Assembly (NCBI GenBank): GCA_937991535.1 | Contig: CALKHN010000054.1 | Coordinates: 7,517 to 71,516 of the forward strand | DNA: 64,000 nucleotides | From: an uncultured Sphingobacteriales bacterium | GTDB lineage: Bacteria; Bacteroidota; Bacteroidia; Chitinophagales; Chitinophagaceae | Direction: 5' to 3' | Shown: positions 63,760 to 64,000 of the stretch, in pieces | How the letters are laid out: each line of letters opens with the position of its first letter | Position numbering within the stretch: position 1 is the first letter of the stretch | The notes under the pieces: generated by a model | Database searches by the model: none | The model's input: only the letters and a program-made list of their open reading frames with translations | What the model was told of the DNA's origin: nothing | Position numbers and translations under genes: made by a program

Positions 63760-63808
63760 ACGTTACAGGTTGGCGAAGTGCGGATAATAGCGATCCGTCC
63801 CGCCCGGC
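63760..63808. repeat. 49-bp dispersed repeat, copy B
   Basis: Begins ACGTTACAGGTTGGCGAAGT and ends CCCGCCCGGC; 41 of 49 bases match copy A at 23031-23079. The sequence beyond it to 64000 carries GCGTTCCGTCCGGCCGGAAC-like GC-rich hairpin DNA and no gene. Confidence 0.75.
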
Positions 63809-64000
63809 ATACCGAAGTTGATTATTTATTTAGAGTACAAGTTATAGGTTTTACCGATTGCGTTCCGTCCGGCCGGAACAAAAGCCAAAACAAAGAACCA
63901 AAGGTTGACGAACGTTTTTCGTCTGCCCGCATTTATGCCAACCTGATGTTGAACTAAACCTTCGGTAGCCTTTCCTGCCTTTTATTTAAAGATGGAACTT

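Noticed and set aside
63497..63957. Three overlapping + frames near the window end (up to 96 codons)
   Set aside because: They overlap the 49-bp repeat and each other in different frames, with Cys/Arg-rich unstructured composition; no frame is favoured.

Overview
The window looks like a chromosomal segment of a Bacteroidota bacterium, most likely a Chitinophagaceae relative. The evidence is two SusC/SusD pairs, a FecI-type sigma factor next to a FecR anti-sigma factor with a DUF4974-like tail, SusC proteins carrying an STN domain, families common in this group (DUF5107-TPR, DUF6259, SUMF1-like and FISUMP lipoproteins) and matches to the Bacteroidota promoter pattern (TTTG, then TAnnTTTG). No rRNA, tRNA or CRISPR array was seen.

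Region 1 (0.6-19.8 kb, all +) is a polysaccharide or glycan utilisation locus: ECF sigma factor, FecR anti-sigma factor, SusC with STN domain, SusD, two surface lipoproteins (an FGE/SUMF1-fold protein without active-site cysteines and a FISUMP protein), three large exported proteins of glycosidase-like or unassigned families (DUF6259-like, DUF5107-TPR, DUF6067/GH123-like), and an SDR oxidoreductase. It contains no textbook glycoside hydrolase, so its substrate is open.

Region 2 (19.8-34.5 kb) is an accessory island: a decayed LuxR-type fragment, an IS3-family element with a CCAC target duplication that cut off the 3' end of a DUF4236 gene, repeat-rich spacers, a two-gene unit (M48-like zinc peptidase plus a 1796-residue kinase-like/DUF4011/SF1 helicase/nuclease-like/WGR protein) that resembles an anti-phage system, several ORFan membrane proteins and lipoproteins, a 2H-phosphoesterase-like operon beside a palindromic operator, and a frameshifted small membrane gene.

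Region 3 (34.5-60.8 kb) is a second sugar locus: a divergent MFS permease, SusC/SusD, large exported proteins including FG-GAP/VCBS propellers and an (alpha/alpha)6-barrel glycosidase, then cytoplasmic metabolism (NagB-like isomerase/deaminase, PfkB kinase, small protein). An AraC regulator faces a further operon of TIM-barrel isomerase/epimerase, broken Gfo/Idh/MocA oxidoreductase, IlvD-type dehydratase, split transketolase, zinc alcohol dehydrogenase and SDR. A 16-bp motif occurs three times, twice upstream of susC and once upstream of the propeller operon, and is a candidate operator for this locus. The logic appears to be import, glycosidic cleavage, isomerisation, phosphorylation and transketolase cleavage of an uncommon sugar.

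Region 4 (60.8-64 kb) holds a truncated IS3-type transposase remnant, a second complete IS3-family element without visible target duplication, a winged-helix membrane protein, and a spacer-like zone with short repeats, one of which matches a repeat at 23.03 kb.

Several reading frames are broken, two of them at A9/A10 homopolymers. Assembly indels, transcriptional slippage and real decay cannot be separated from sequence alone.
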